Below are positions 1 through 5,468 of a DNA stretch of 6,667 nt, one piece after another; positions within the stretch are counted from its first letter, which is position 1; the number at the start of each line of letters is the position of its first letter. The DNA comes from Acidobacteriota bacterium. Its GTDB lineage: Bacteria > Acidobacteriota > Terriglobia > Terriglobales > Acidobacteriaceae. The stretch covers positions 1 through 6,667 of the forward strand of contig JAJZFE010000335.1 in NCBI GenBank assembly GCA_021798655.1, written 5' to 3'. Below the pieces are notes generated by a model. It was not told where the DNA came from, ran no database searches, and saw only the letters and a program-made list of their open reading frames with translations. The translations under genes were made by a program, and so were the position numbers.

Positions 1-514
1 CGGCCTTCTGCGCGGCGTCGTTGGCGTCGAGGGCGGCGTCCCAGCGTGTCCAGAGCGCTTCGAGCTGGCGCTGCAGGTCGTCGAGCATGGCGGTGAAACG
101 GGTCTGCGCGGCGGTGAGTTGCTGGCGCGCGTCGGGGTCGTCGCCCATCTTCAATTCTTCGAGGGCCATGTTCAGCTCGAAGGCCTCTTCGAGGAGGTCG
201 GGCGGGGCGACCTGCTTCTTCGCGGTGCCGGTGGCTTTGGCGAGGTCGGTGGCGGCGCGGGACTGCTCTTCAAGCTGGATGCCTTCGAGCGCGAGCAGAT
301 ACTCGGTGCGAAGGATGGGGTCGCGCAGGGTGCGATAGGCGTCGTTGAGCGCGGAGCTTTGGGCGAGCGCGGCCTGCTGGGCCTCCGGCCCGAGGTGGGC
401 GAAGCGGTCAGGGTGCAGGCGGCGCGAGAGTGCGTAGAAGCTCTTCTCCAGCGCAGCGAGGTCGAGATGCAGATGCTGCGGGAGGCCGAATTGTGTGAAG
501 CAGGTGTCGCTCAT
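1..514 (-). CDS. hscB: Fe-S co-chaperone HscB (J-domain), partial at left edge
   Basis: HscB is a J-domain co-chaperone that delivers cluster-loaded IscU to the Hsp70 HscA and stimulates its ATPase, in the cytoplasm. The readable part is 171 residues, starting MSDTCFTQFGLP at the ATG 514-512 and running off the left edge; the family is usually 170-200 residues, so little is missing. The J-domain is seen at residues about 4-75, with the HPD motif at H34-P35-D36 in the context RRLHPDRF and a later segment LNDAYRTLRDP typical of HscB. The C-terminal part is a helical, charged region, as expected for the IscU-binding bundle. The N-terminal zinc-binding cysteines of some eukaryotic HSC20 proteins are absent. 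It is the last isc gene here, 37 nt downstream of the PIN toxin gene. I see no good Shine-Dalgarno sequence; a TACAAT hexamer (524-529, minus strand) lies 9 nt before the ATG. Confidence 0.93.
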   Translation of the reverse strand, partial: MSDTCFTQFGLPQHLHLDLAALEKSFYALSRRLHPDRFAHLGPEAQQAALAQSSALNDAYRTLRDPILRTEYLLALEGIQLEEQSRAATDLAKATGTAKKQVAPPDLLEEAFELNMALEELKMGDDPDARQQLTAAQTRFTAMLDDLQRQLEALWTRWDAALDANDAAQKA

Positions 515-535
515 GCTGGTTCGATTGTATGCGGA

Positions 536-547
536 GCAGCGCGCTGC
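536..547. repeat. 12-bp perfect palindrome between PIN gene and hscB
   Basis: GCAGCGCGCTGC reads the same on both strands. It lies in the 37-nt gap between the PIN toxin stop and the hscB start. It could be a protein-binding dyad or a small GC hairpin in the mRNA. No U-tract follows, so it is not a convincing terminator. Confidence 0.4.
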
Positions 548-551
548 AAGG

Positions 552-974
552 TCAGAAGGGGATGCGATCCAACGACGTGATGAAGTGGATGCCCGGAATG
601 CTGAGGCTATGCAATGACTTGTCGTTCGTGACAAAAAGCTCAACGCCGATACTGGCTGCGCAGCTGAGTTGAACCGCATCTGCTGGCCGCAAGGACGTTG
701 TTGCGCGCAGGTGCGCGAAGATATCTGCCGCGCCAAGACCGAAGTCTATGACCTTGCTCGCGCTCGTGATGAGGTCGCGGAGAATCTCGGCCTTGGCCAC
801 ATTACCCTGCCTTCGGGCAAGCACCTGCACCTCACCGACGGTCATCGCCGAGGTAACGAGCTCATCTCGGCGGGTCAACATGCGCTCCCGTAGATGTCTT
901 GCGGCTGGAAGGAATTCGGATTGGCCCTCAAATAAATAGATAAAGACGTTCGTGTCCCAAAAGACCTTGCTCAT
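552..974 (-). CDS. PIN-domain ribonuclease toxin (VapC-like)
   Basis: This is a 140-residue PIN-domain protein, expected to be a Mg2+-dependent endoribonuclease toxin that cleaves RNA such as tRNA or rRNA. All four acidic active-site residues of the family are visible: D7 in WDTNVFIYL, E48 in TVGEV, D99 in RPADAVQL, and D118 in VTNDKSL. The length is normal for VapC-type toxins, and nothing suggests decay. The ATG (974-972) overlaps the stop of the upstream gene in an ATGA arrangement, so the pair is probably translationally coupled, with the upstream product as its antitoxin. The module sits between iscA and hscB on the same strand. The RNA target cannot be predicted from sequence. The toxin call is inferred from the family and the coupling; a housekeeping RNase role is less likely. 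Confidence 0.88.
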   Translation of the reverse strand: MSKVFWDTNVFIYLFEGQSEFLPAARHLRERMLTRRDELVTSAMTVGEVQVLARRQGNVAKAEILRDLITSASKVIDFGLGAADIFAHLRATTSLRPADAVQLSCAASIGVELFVTNDKSLHSLSIPGIHFITSLDRIPF

Positions 975-1522
975 CCTCGATCGCCCCAGCCGTCGCGGAG
1001 GGAATTGACATAGGTATCTGCGCCTTGAGCCCCAAACATTCCCTTTCCGGTCCCGATGGCGTTCAGCAGCGGGTCATTCGCGATGAGCGCTGAGGGAGAG
1101 TTCCAAACGGTTTCATACCAGTCGCGTACGCGAACCGGAAGCTTCTCCCAATCGGGATGCGTCGGTGAACCCGCCCTCTGGTCGTCAAACCGATCACCCT
1201 CCCTGAATAAACGGCGATGTGTGGCATTCGTCATATAGAGCATCCGGCTGCGATTCGGACGCGGCGGAAGGTTTGCGACACAGTGCTGCCTGACATGCTG
1301 CTTGATCGTTTCGGCGGGCGCGTCGCTCAACGTGTGATGAAGGACAGACTCCACAATCTCATCCACAGAAAAGGCATACTGAGCTGGTCTTTGATCGTGA
1401 AGGATAGCCGTTCCCACCCAAACCGCTTCAGCCACAGTCAACTGCGAATGCGTGTCGGGAATGCTGGAGTTCCAATGGATCATCGGCTCGAGCACGACGG
1501 CTTCTCTCATAGCTTGCACCAT
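971..1522 (-). CDS. Probable antitoxin of the PIN toxin, winged-helix-like N-terminal region
   Basis: This 183-residue protein (from ATG 1522-1520) immediately precedes and overlaps the PIN gene by 4 bp. Residues about 27-115 look like a winged-helix DNA-binding domain: an amphipathic helix LTVAEAVWVGTAIL, then FSVDEIVESVLHHTL, a recognition-helix-like segment with IKQHVRQHCVAN, and a basic NRSRMLYMTN...RRLFREGD strand region. I recall similar domains under a DUF7669-type label but cannot check. The C-terminal tail (DPLLNAIGTGKGMFG, then ADTYVNSLRDGW, residues about 150-179) resembles tails I associate with antitoxins of PIN toxins. It probably binds PIN through this tail and represses its own promoter. 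The start is uncertain: ATG 1522, GTG 1519, ATG 1510 and ATG 1483 are in frame, none with a clear ribosome-binding site. The same frame stays open up to 1963, but that extension is iscA read out of frame. A sampled block (1321-1380) has about 48% GC, far below the isc genes, which suggests acquisition. Confidence 0.72.
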   Translation of the reverse strand: MVQAMREAVVLEPMIHWNSSIPDTHSQLTVAEAVWVGTAILHDQRPAQYAFSVDEIVESVLHHTLSDAPAETIKQHVRQHCVANLPPRPNRSRMLYMTNATHRRLFREGDRFDDQRAGSPTHPDWEKLPVRVRDWYETVWNSPSALIANDPLLNAIGTGKGMFGAQGADTYVNSLRDGWGDRG

Positions 1523-1589
1523 ATGCGAGAAGCTATCGAATCTAGATGCAGATGTCAATCTAAAATATTTAGTATTATGCCGAGAAGCT
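1522..1589. repeat. Near-perfect short direct repeat flanking the antitoxin promoter
   Basis: TATGCGAGAAGCT (1522-1534) repeats as TATGCCGAGAAGCT (1576-1589), the second copy being the 3' end of iscA including its stop. They differ by one inserted base. A looser copy, TATGCGGAGCAGC, lies at 528-540 on the far side of the antitoxin-PIN cassette, matching the 1576-1588 copy at 11 of 13 positions. The copies may mark the ends of an inserted cassette, but their shortness allows chance. Confidence 0.45.
1530..1575 (-). promoter_or_regulatory. Candidate promoter/operator of the antitoxin-PIN pair
   Basis: On the minus strand a perfect TTGACA (1558-1553) is followed after 17 nt by a weak -10, TAGCTT (1535-1530). 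This would start transcription almost at the ATG at 1522 and give a leaderless or very short leader mRNA. Just upstream is the AT-rich dyad CTAAA-TAT-TTTAG (1572-1560), a plausible autorepression operator. The stretch is markedly AT-rich compared with its surroundings. The prediction is by eye; only the -35 is strong. Confidence 0.4.
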
Positions 1590-2072
1590 GGAGCCGCAGC
1601 CGCAGCTCTTGGTGCTGTTCGGGTTGATGAAGTTGAAGCCCTGGCGCATGAGGGTCTCTTCGAAGTCGAGGACCATGCCGGCGAGGTATAGGAAGCTCTT
1701 GGGGTCGACGAAGAGGCGGACGGGCCGGGCGCCGGAGGGGTCGTTCGGGGTTTCGAGGCCGGCGCCGAAGGTGAAGGTGCGGTCGCGCTCGCGGGGCTGG
1801 GTGTCGAAGCGGATGTTGTAGCTGAGGCCGGAGCAGCCGCCACCGGTGATGCCGACGCGCAGGCCGCCGGCGTCGGGCGTGATGCCCTCCTTGGCCATGG
1901 CGATGCGGATGCGTTTGAGGGCGTTTTTGGTGATCTCGATGCCGGCCTTGGCGCGGGGCTCATAGCCCTCGGCGGTCAGCAGGGTCATGCCGGCGAGCGG
2001 GTCCTTGTTGGCGTCGGGTGCGGGTGCGCTCATGGACTGGCTGGTGGTGGACGAGATGGAGACCGTGGACAT
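1575..2072 (-). CDS. iscA: A-type iron-sulfur carrier protein IscA/ErpA-like
   Basis: This A-type carrier accepts a cluster or iron during assembly and passes it to client apoproteins in the cytoplasm. The three ligand cysteines are intact: C80 in GGGCSGLSY, and C157 and C159 in the C-terminal SCGCGSSF. FVDPKSFLYLAGMVLDF, FNFINPN and the GITGGGCSG segment are all classic. From the ATG 2072-2070 the protein has 165 residues, against about 107-115 for usual IscA. The extra length is a roughly 45-residue N-terminal extension of low-complexity Ser/Thr/Pro/Ala character and an insertion around residues 102-117 (GAGLETPNDPSGARP). The start is chosen because a TAGAAT -10-like hexamer lies 11 nt upstream, but there is no Shine-Dalgarno; ATG 2033 and ATG 1988 are alternatives that shorten the extension. 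The frame is also open to a GTG at 2141. The antitoxin gene begins about 52 nt downstream with no terminator seen between them. Confidence 0.92.
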   Translation of the reverse strand: MSTVSISSTTSQSMSAPAPDANKDPLAGMTLLTAEGYEPRAKAGIEITKNALKRIRIAMAKEGITPDAGGLRVGITGGGCSGLSYNIRFDTQPRERDRTFTFGAGLETPNDPSGARPVRLFVDPKSFLYLAGMVLDFEETLMRQGFNFINPNSTKSCGCGSSFSA

Positions 2073-2083
2073 ATGCAGATTTG

Positions 2084-2120
2084 ATTCTATCCGGCGCGGG
2101 AAGTTGCTGCGTGATTTGGT
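2084..2120 (-). promoter_or_regulatory. iscA upstream region: candidate IscR-like box plus -10
   Basis: On the minus strand ACCAAATCACGC (2120-2109) shares ACCAAATCA with the box upstream of iscU. It is followed by a TAGAAT -10-like hexamer (2089-2084; five of six consensus). Transcription would begin about 5 nt before the iscA ATG at 2072, consistent with the missing Shine-Dalgarno sequence. The shared box suggests control by IscR. No good -35 is seen, as is common for activated promoters. Confidence 0.4.
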
Positions 2121-2169
2121 GTGAATTGTGCGCTGAATCACTGAATTGTTCGAAAAACGGTGCTATGCT
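2111..2169 (+). promoter_or_regulatory. Candidate promoter region of the DUF4242 gene with tandem repeats
   Basis: An extended -10-like TGCTATGCT lies at 2161-2169, about 31 nt before the ATG at 2201. Upstream, TGAATTGT occurs twice (2122-2129 and 2142-2149), exactly 20 nt apart, and GTGATT (2111-2116) and AATCAC (2136-2141) form a 6-bp inverted repeat. This divergent region also serves iscA, so a regulator bound here could control both genes. The elements are directly visible; their function is inferred. Confidence 0.35.
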
Positions 2170-2188
2170 TCTGCGCACGTACTGGTAT

Positions 2189-2195
2189 AGGAGGT
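2189..2195 (+). promoter_or_regulatory. Strong ribosome-binding site of the DUF4242 gene
   Basis: AGGAGGT ends 5 nt before the ATG at 2201. It decides the start against the longer open frame that begins at 2018 and would overlap iscA. Confidence 0.8.
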
Positions 2196-2200
2196 TGGCT

Positions 2201-2515
2201 ATGCCGAAGTTCGTAATCGAGAGAACGATGCCGGGTGTCGGCAGCATGGGAGAAGACGACCTGGCGGAGATGATGACTGCCTCATGCGAGGTGGTGAAGA
2301 CGATTGGGCCGCAGATTCAGTGGATCGAATCGTATGTGACGGAGAACAAGGTGTACTGCATTTACATCGCGCCGGATGCGGCGACGGTGCGGCACCATGC
2401 GACGCTGGGCGGCTGGCCGGCGGACTCGGTACTGCAGGTGCGGCGGATGATCGATCCGCTGGCACGCGTAATCCGCAATGGAGATGAGACGCTGCCGCCG
2501 ACGATTGGCGGCTGA
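2201..2515 (+). CDS. DUF4242 family protein (SCO4226-like)
   Basis: This 104-residue protein starts MPKFVIERTMPG and carries the pattern I associate with DUF4242: the N-terminal strand, GPQIQWIESYVTENKVYCIYIAP in the middle, then VRHHATLGGWPADSV and VRRMIDPLAR. The family has a small ferredoxin-like alpha/beta fold. A Streptomyces member (SCO4226) has been described as nickel-binding, but the general function is unknown. Two cysteines (C29 in TASCEVV and C52 in VYCIY) and the HH pair in VRHHA are visible; I do not claim they bind metal. There is no signal peptide or membrane segment. The start is fixed by a near-perfect AGGAGGT (2189-2195) 5 nt before the ATG. It is the only plus-strand gene inside the isc cluster, divergent from iscA and convergent with iscU. 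A metal-related role would fit the neighbourhood but is speculation. Confidence 0.85.
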   Translation: MPKFVIERTMPGVGSMGEDDLAEMMTASCEVVKTIGPQIQWIESYVTENKVYCIYIAPDAATVRHHATLGGWPADSVLQVRRMIDPLARVIRNGDETLPPTIGG

Positions 2516-2543
2516 GAAGAGCGGGCCTGCTGCTGCAGATGCC

Positions 2544-2583
2544 AAACCCCACCCATGGCAAAGGCGCTGCCACGGGCGGGGCT
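2544..2583 (-). terminator. Rho-independent-like terminator after iscU
   Basis: In the minus-strand transcript CCCCGCCCGTGGCA pairs with TGCCATGGGTGGGG across a 7-nt loop. All 14 positions pair, two of them as G-U, and the pairing extends two further steps into the adjoining U-run. The U-tract is only UUU before GG, so termination may be partial. The plus-strand transcript has two A-C mismatches at the wobble positions, so the hairpin favours iscU transcripts over those from the convergent DUF4242 gene. It begins about 20 nt after the iscU stop. Confidence 0.6.
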
Positions 2584-2602
2584 GGGAGGAATGCGTATCT
2601 GC

Positions 2603-3022
2603 TTAGTGCGCGGCGACGGCGACGGGGGCCGTTTCGGCGACGCCGTTCTTGGTCTTCCAGTCGCCGATAGCAGCGCGGATCGCGTCTTCGGCGAGCACGG
2701 AGCAGTGAATCTTGACCGGGGGGAGCGCGAGCTCCTTGACGATGTCGGTGTTGGAGATGGTGAGCGCCTCCGCGACAGTCTTGCCCTTGACCCACTCGGT
2801 GGCGAGCGAGCTGGAGGCGATGGCCGAACCGCAGCCGAAGGTCTTGAACTTGGCGTCCTCGATGACCTGGGTGACGGGGTTGACCTTGATCTGGAGGCGC
2901 ATCACGTCGCCGCACTCGGGGGCTCCGACGAGGCCGGTGCCTACTTCGGAGGAGGACTTGTCGAGCGTGCCGACGTTGCGGGGATTTTCGTAGTGATCGA
3001 CGACCTTATCGCTGTATGCCAT
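2603..3022 (-). CDS. iscU: Iron-sulfur cluster assembly scaffold IscU
   Basis: IscU is the scaffold on which a [2Fe-2S] cluster is built from IscS-supplied sulfur before HscA/HscB-driven transfer. The protein has 139 residues, starting MAYSDKVVDHYENPRNVG. The cluster ligands are present: C37 and D39 in GAPECGDVMRL, C64 in KTFGCGSAIASSS, and C107 in LPPVKIHCS. The LPPVK motif (residues about 100-104) is the HscA recognition site, which marks this as ISC-type IscU rather than SufU. The last 13 or so residues are an Ala/Val-rich tail beyond the E. coli-like end. The start is supported by AGGAGG (3036-3031) 8 nt before the ATG. HepT lies 128 nt upstream, and that gap holds its own candidate promoter. 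The next gene downstream is convergent DUF4242, so iscA is separated from iscU, unlike in the textbook operon. Confidence 0.97.
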   Translation of the reverse strand: MAYSDKVVDHYENPRNVGTLDKSSSEVGTGLVGAPECGDVMRLQIKVNPVTQVIEDAKFKTFGCGSAIASSSLATEWVKGKTVAEALTISNTDIVKELALPPVKIHCSVLAEDAIRAAIGDWKTKNGVAETAPVAVAAH

Positions 3023-3094
3023 GGTGTGTTCCTCCTGAGCGAGGCGGCGCGGCGTTGTTGCGGCGGGCGCGGCCTCAAAAGCTTTCTCTGTTAG

Positions 3095-3117
3095 ATGATA
3101 ACTCGGACTGATTTGGT
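3095..3117 (-). promoter_or_regulatory. Candidate IscR-controlled promoter of iscU
   Basis: On the minus strand ACCAAATCAGTC (3117-3106) is followed by CGAGT and a TATCAT -10-like hexamer (3100-3095, five of six consensus). The box fits the core of the E. coli IscR type-1 consensus (GACTRWWWYAGTC) at 11 of 13 positions when extended one base to the left, and E. coli type-1 sites also abut the -10. A near-identical box precedes iscR. No -35 is recognisable. Confidence 0.5.
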
Positions 3118-3150
3118 GCGGGAAGAGATTCGTAGAACGATTCCGTGATT

Positions 3151-3522
3151 TTAGAGACCCTGGCCTGGGTTCCAGGAGGGGTCCAGCTCCATCACCCACT
3201 CATCGACCTCCCGGTGCAAGATGCGGGCATGGAGAGTTGCATTCGTCCAGACCCATTCATCCTGAATGGATTCATACTCATGCACGAGGATGTTGCGGAA
3301 GTTTTTGATGGGTGCAATGCGTTCGATGCGATCAGTGGCTTCCGGGAAGTGATGCCGTATGCGGGAGATGACCTCGGCAATGATAATGAACTCGCGTTCG
3401 GTGGCGCGCCTGAGTTGAAGGCTGTCGAGGTATTCATCAAGGGATTTGCCTCCGACGATGTCCTCCAGTTCGGTCAGGGCCAGCTGCAGATCTGCCAGAT
3501 ATTTCAGGAGACTACGCCGCAT
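3151..3522 (-). CDS. HEPN-domain toxin, HepT-like RNase
   Basis: This 123-residue all-helical protein starts MRRSLLKYLADLQ and carries the HepT signature R-x4-H-x-Y as R76-NILV-H81-E-Y83. In HepT/MntA systems the Arg and His form the ribonuclease site, and the Tyr is AMPylated by the antitoxin to silence the toxin. Other features fit HepT: an N-terminal helix, the TEREFIIIAEVISRI helix, and the KNFRNILVHEY helix. All key residues are intact, so the toxin is probably active. The ATG (3522-3520) lies inside the end of the upstream nucleotidyltransferase gene with an 11-bp overlap, which indicates coupled translation. The module is inserted between iscS and iscU. The same frame is open farther upstream to 3762, but that is the antitoxin gene read out of frame. 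Confidence 0.88.
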   Translation of the reverse strand: MRRSLLKYLADLQLALTELEDIVGGKSLDEYLDSLQLRRATEREFIIIAEVISRIRHHFPEATDRIERIAPIKNFRNILVHEYESIQDEWVWTNATLHARILHREVDEWVMELDPSWNPGQGL

Positions 3523-3820
3523 ACAGGGTGACCTGCGTCTCTTCGATCTCGCGTCGCAGATAACGATTGGGAATGGTCTTCGAGCTGAGAAGGTCAACCC
3601 TGCGCCCCAGGAGCCGCTCCAGTTCTTCGCGCAAGGACGCGTAGGAATCAAACGCGGCACTTCGATACGGTTCTTCGAACTCGATGCGGATGTCCACATC
3701 GCTGGTGGAAGGGTCAAAGTCGTCGCGGACGGCGGAACCAAAGACGGAGAGGCGACGCACATGGTGTGTGCGGCAGAGTTCTACAATCTCAGCCTGTCTG
3801 GCGGTGATGAACGGTTGCAT
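3512..3820 (-). CDS. Minimal nucleotidyltransferase antitoxin, MntA-like
   Basis: This 102-residue MNT-domain protein is expected to AMPylate the HEPN toxin on its R-x4-H-x-Y tyrosine using ATP, which neutralises it. The nucleotidyltransferase core is clear: the strand VRRLSVFGS with G28-S29, the metal-binding D41-V-D43 in TSDVDIRIEF, and a third acidic residue D76 in GRRVDLLSS. The spacing from GS to DxD is 11 residues, one more than the usual GS-x10-DxD. The size is normal for MntA. The start is supported by a purine-rich AGGGGGAG (about 3834-3827) 6 nt before the ATG at 3820. It precedes and overlaps hepT by 11 bp, antitoxin first. It lies in the same direction as iscS but after the iscS terminator, so it needs its own promoter; I see only weak candidates (a TACAAT at about 3877-3872). 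Confidence 0.88.
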   Translation of the reverse strand: MQPFITARQAEIVELCRTHHVRRLSVFGSAVRDDFDPSTSDVDIRIEFEEPYRSAAFDSYASLREELERLLGRRVDLLSSKTIPNRYLRREIEETQVTLYAA

Positions 3821-4124
3821 CGGCGGCTCCCCCTCTGCTGTCAGTTTAGCGAAAAACAGGGTTTGTGCACGATTGTAGCGAGCGGCTGAGCAGCCTCGCG
3901 CATCGCAAGAACGCGATGCGCGAGGCCCCCGGCTCGTTGTCGTTCTTCTTCATGCAATTGGCGCAGGCGAGACAGAGCCGGTAGCCGTTGAGGGGGGGGG
4001 CTGCGCGAATTCGAAAAGGCAGCTTGAGCAGAGAGCGTAGGCGGGGATAGGGCGAGGTTGGTGTTGCAGCTTTGTCTTCATACAGCCTGATACTCACTTC
4101 CGAGCGAGTTGCATGTCTTTTTCG
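3821..4124. other. About 300-nt gap between mntA and the iscS terminator, no convincing gene
   Basis: I see no supported gene here. A minus-strand frame (4154-3846) is open, but its product is basic, of no recognisable family, begins inside the iscS terminator hairpin and has no ribosome-binding site. The stretch holds a 14-bp inverted repeat at 3893-3926 and a run of nine G at 3992-4000. It may contain remnants of earlier insertions. Confidence 0.5.
3893..3926. repeat. Perfect 14-bp inverted repeat (hairpin)
   Basis: GCCTCGCGCATCGC and its exact reverse complement are separated by a 6-nt loop, AAGAAC. A further GAGC (3888-3891) and GCTC (3932-3935) could extend the stem across a small internal loop. 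No U-tract follows on either strand, so it is not a standard terminator. It could be a REP-like element, a remnant of a mobile element end, or a regulatory RNA stem upstream of the MntA/HepT module. Confidence 0.75.
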
Positions 4125-4160
4125 CAAAAATAAAGAGGGCGGCCGTGGGGCCACCCTCTT
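4125..4160 (-). terminator. Rho-independent terminator after iscS
   Basis: On the minus strand AAGAGGG-T-GGCC pairs with GGCC-G-CCCTCTT around a 4-nt loop (CCAC), with one mismatch, and is followed directly by the T-rich tract TTATTTTT. It begins 24 nt after the iscS stop. It should end the iscR-iscS transcript before the toxin-antitoxin module and iscU. Confidence 0.88.
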
Positions 4161-4184
4161 CGGTGTCTGGTTCCGAATTGATCT

Positions 4185-5468
4185 TTAGTGGGCGGCCCAC
4201 TCGATCTTGCTGAGGTCGATGCCTTCCTTGACCATCTCGTAGAGCGGGCTGAGCTCGCGGAGGTGCTGGACGACGGCGATGATCTTGTCCGAGACGTAGT
4301 CCACCTCGGCTTTGTTGTTGAAGCGGCCGAGGCCGAAGCGGATGCTGCTGTGCGCGACGTCGTCGCCCAGGCCCAGCGCCTTCAGCACGTAGCTGGGCTC
4401 CAGCGTGGCGGAGGTGCAGGCCGAGCCGGAGCTGACCGCGATGTCGTTGATGCCCATCAGCAGGCTCTCGCCTTCCACGTAGATGAAGCTCATGTTCAGG
4501 TTGCCAGGCAGGTGGTGGTCCATGTTGCCGTTCACCTGGGTGTAGTCGAGCGCGGTTTCGAGCTTGTTGCGGAGGTAGTCGCGCAGTTCCTTCTCGCGGA
4601 CGCCCTCGGCCTCCATCTCATTCATGCAGATCTCGCAGGCTGCGCCGAGACCGACGATGCCCGGTACGTTCAGCGTTCCGCTGCGCATGCCGCGCTCGTG
4701 GCCGCCGCCGTTGATCTGCTCGGAGATCTGCACGCGCGGGTTGCGGCGACGGACGTAGAGCGCGCCGACGCCCTTGGGGCCGTAGAGCTTGTGGCCGCTC
4801 AGCGAGAGGATGTCGATGTTGTCCGTGATGACGTTGACGGGAATCTTGCCGACGGCCTGCACGGCGTCGGTGTGGAAGAGCACGCCCTTCTCGTGGCAGA
4901 GCTTGCCGATCTCCTGGATGGGCTGGATGACGCCGATCTCGTTGTTCGCGTACATGATGCTGACCAGGATGGTCTTGCTGTCGCCTTCGGTGACGATGGC
5001 GCGCTTGAGGTCGTCCATGTCGATGAGGCCGTCGGCCATGACGGGCAGGTAGGTGATGCGATAGCCCTGCTTCTCCAGCTTCTTGCAGGTGTCGAGCGTG
5101 GCCTTGTGCTCGGTGACCTGGGTGATGATGTGGTTGCCGCGCTCGCGATACATCTCGGCGACGCCCTTGATGGCGAGGTTGGTGCTCTCGGTGGCGCCGG
5201 AGGTGAAGATGATCTCCTTGGAGGTGGCGCCGATGAGTTTGGCGATCTGCTCGCGCGCCTTCTCGACGCCCTGCTCGGCCTCCCAGCCGAAGGAGTGGTT
5301 GCGGCTGGCTGCGTTGCCGAAGATGCCGGTGAGGTAGGGCATCATGGCCTCCAGCACGCGCGGATCCAGCGGCGTGGTGGCGTGGTTGTCCATGTAGATG
5401 GGCAGGTGGACGCCTTCGGGGAGGGGCTTGGAGGACTGCGTAACGTTGATGCCGAGAGTTTCTGCCAT
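4185..5468 (-). CDS. iscS: Cysteine desulfurase IscS
   Basis: IscS is a PLP-dependent cysteine desulfurase: it converts L-cysteine to alanine and passes persulfide sulfur to IscU and other acceptors. The protein has 427 residues, against 404 in E. coli, with about 20 extra residues before the conserved [18 protein letters not shown]-binding and catalytic residues are visible: H121 in VTEHKATL, D201 in [10 protein letters not shown], the Schiff-base lysine K227 in [12 protein letters not shown], and the persulfide cysteine C351 in [14 protein letters not shown]. The long mobile catalytic loop and the C-terminal KIEWAAH mark the group I IscS type rather than SufS. The start is supported by AGGAGC (5482-5477) 8 nt before the ATG; the frame stays open farther upstream only through the intergenic region and part of iscR. 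It follows iscR by 104 nt, probably in one transcript, and is followed by a strong terminator. Confidence 0.97.
   Translation of the reverse strand: MAETLGINVTQSSKPLPEGVHLPIYMDNHATTPLDPRVLEAMMPYLTGIFGNAASRNHSFGWEAEQGVEKAREQIAKLIGATSKEIIFTSGATESTNLAIKGVAEMYRERGNHIITQVTEHKATLDTCKKLEKQGYRITYLPVMADGLIDMDDLKRAIVTEGDSKTILVSIMYANNEIGVIQPIQEIGKLCHEKGVLFHTDAVQAVGKIPVNVITDNIDILSLSGHKLYGPKGVGALYVRRRNPRVQISEQINGGGHERGMRSGTLNVPGIVGLGAACEICMNEMEAEGVREKELRDYLRNKLETALDYTQVNGNMDHHLPGNLNMSFIYVEGESLLMGINDIAVSSGSACTSATLEPSYVLKALGLGDDVAHSSIRFGLGRFNNKAEVDYVSDKIIAVVQHLRELSPLYEMVKEGIDLSKIEWAAH

Noticed and set aside
119..580. Plus-strand open frame opposite hscB
   Set aside because: The minus strand gives a complete HscB J-domain with HPD; the plus frame is its Gly/Val-rich mirror.
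1523..1963. N-terminal extension of the antitoxin frame, making a 330-residue protein
   Set aside because: This part is Ser/Pro/Ala/Arg-rich low-complexity sequence that is iscA read out of frame. The antitoxin-like sequence begins only after iscA ends.
2555..3094. Plus-strand open frame of 179 residues opposite iscU
   Set aside because: It is an antisense shadow of iscU with Gly/Asp-rich composition and no motif.
3160..3184. Hairpin at the 3' end of hepT (CCTGG-GTT-CCAGG with flanking ACCC/GGGGT) as a terminator
   Set aside because: It lies inside the hepT coding end, and the following minus-strand sequence (CTCTAAAATC) is not a U-tract.
3846..4154. Minus-strand open frame of 102 residues between iscS and mntA
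   Set aside because: It starts inside the iscS terminator hairpin, lacks a ribosome-binding site, crosses the 14-bp hairpin and the G run, and matches no family I recognise. A C-x2-C (CLACANC) hint of an HNH or zinc fragment was too weak to keep.
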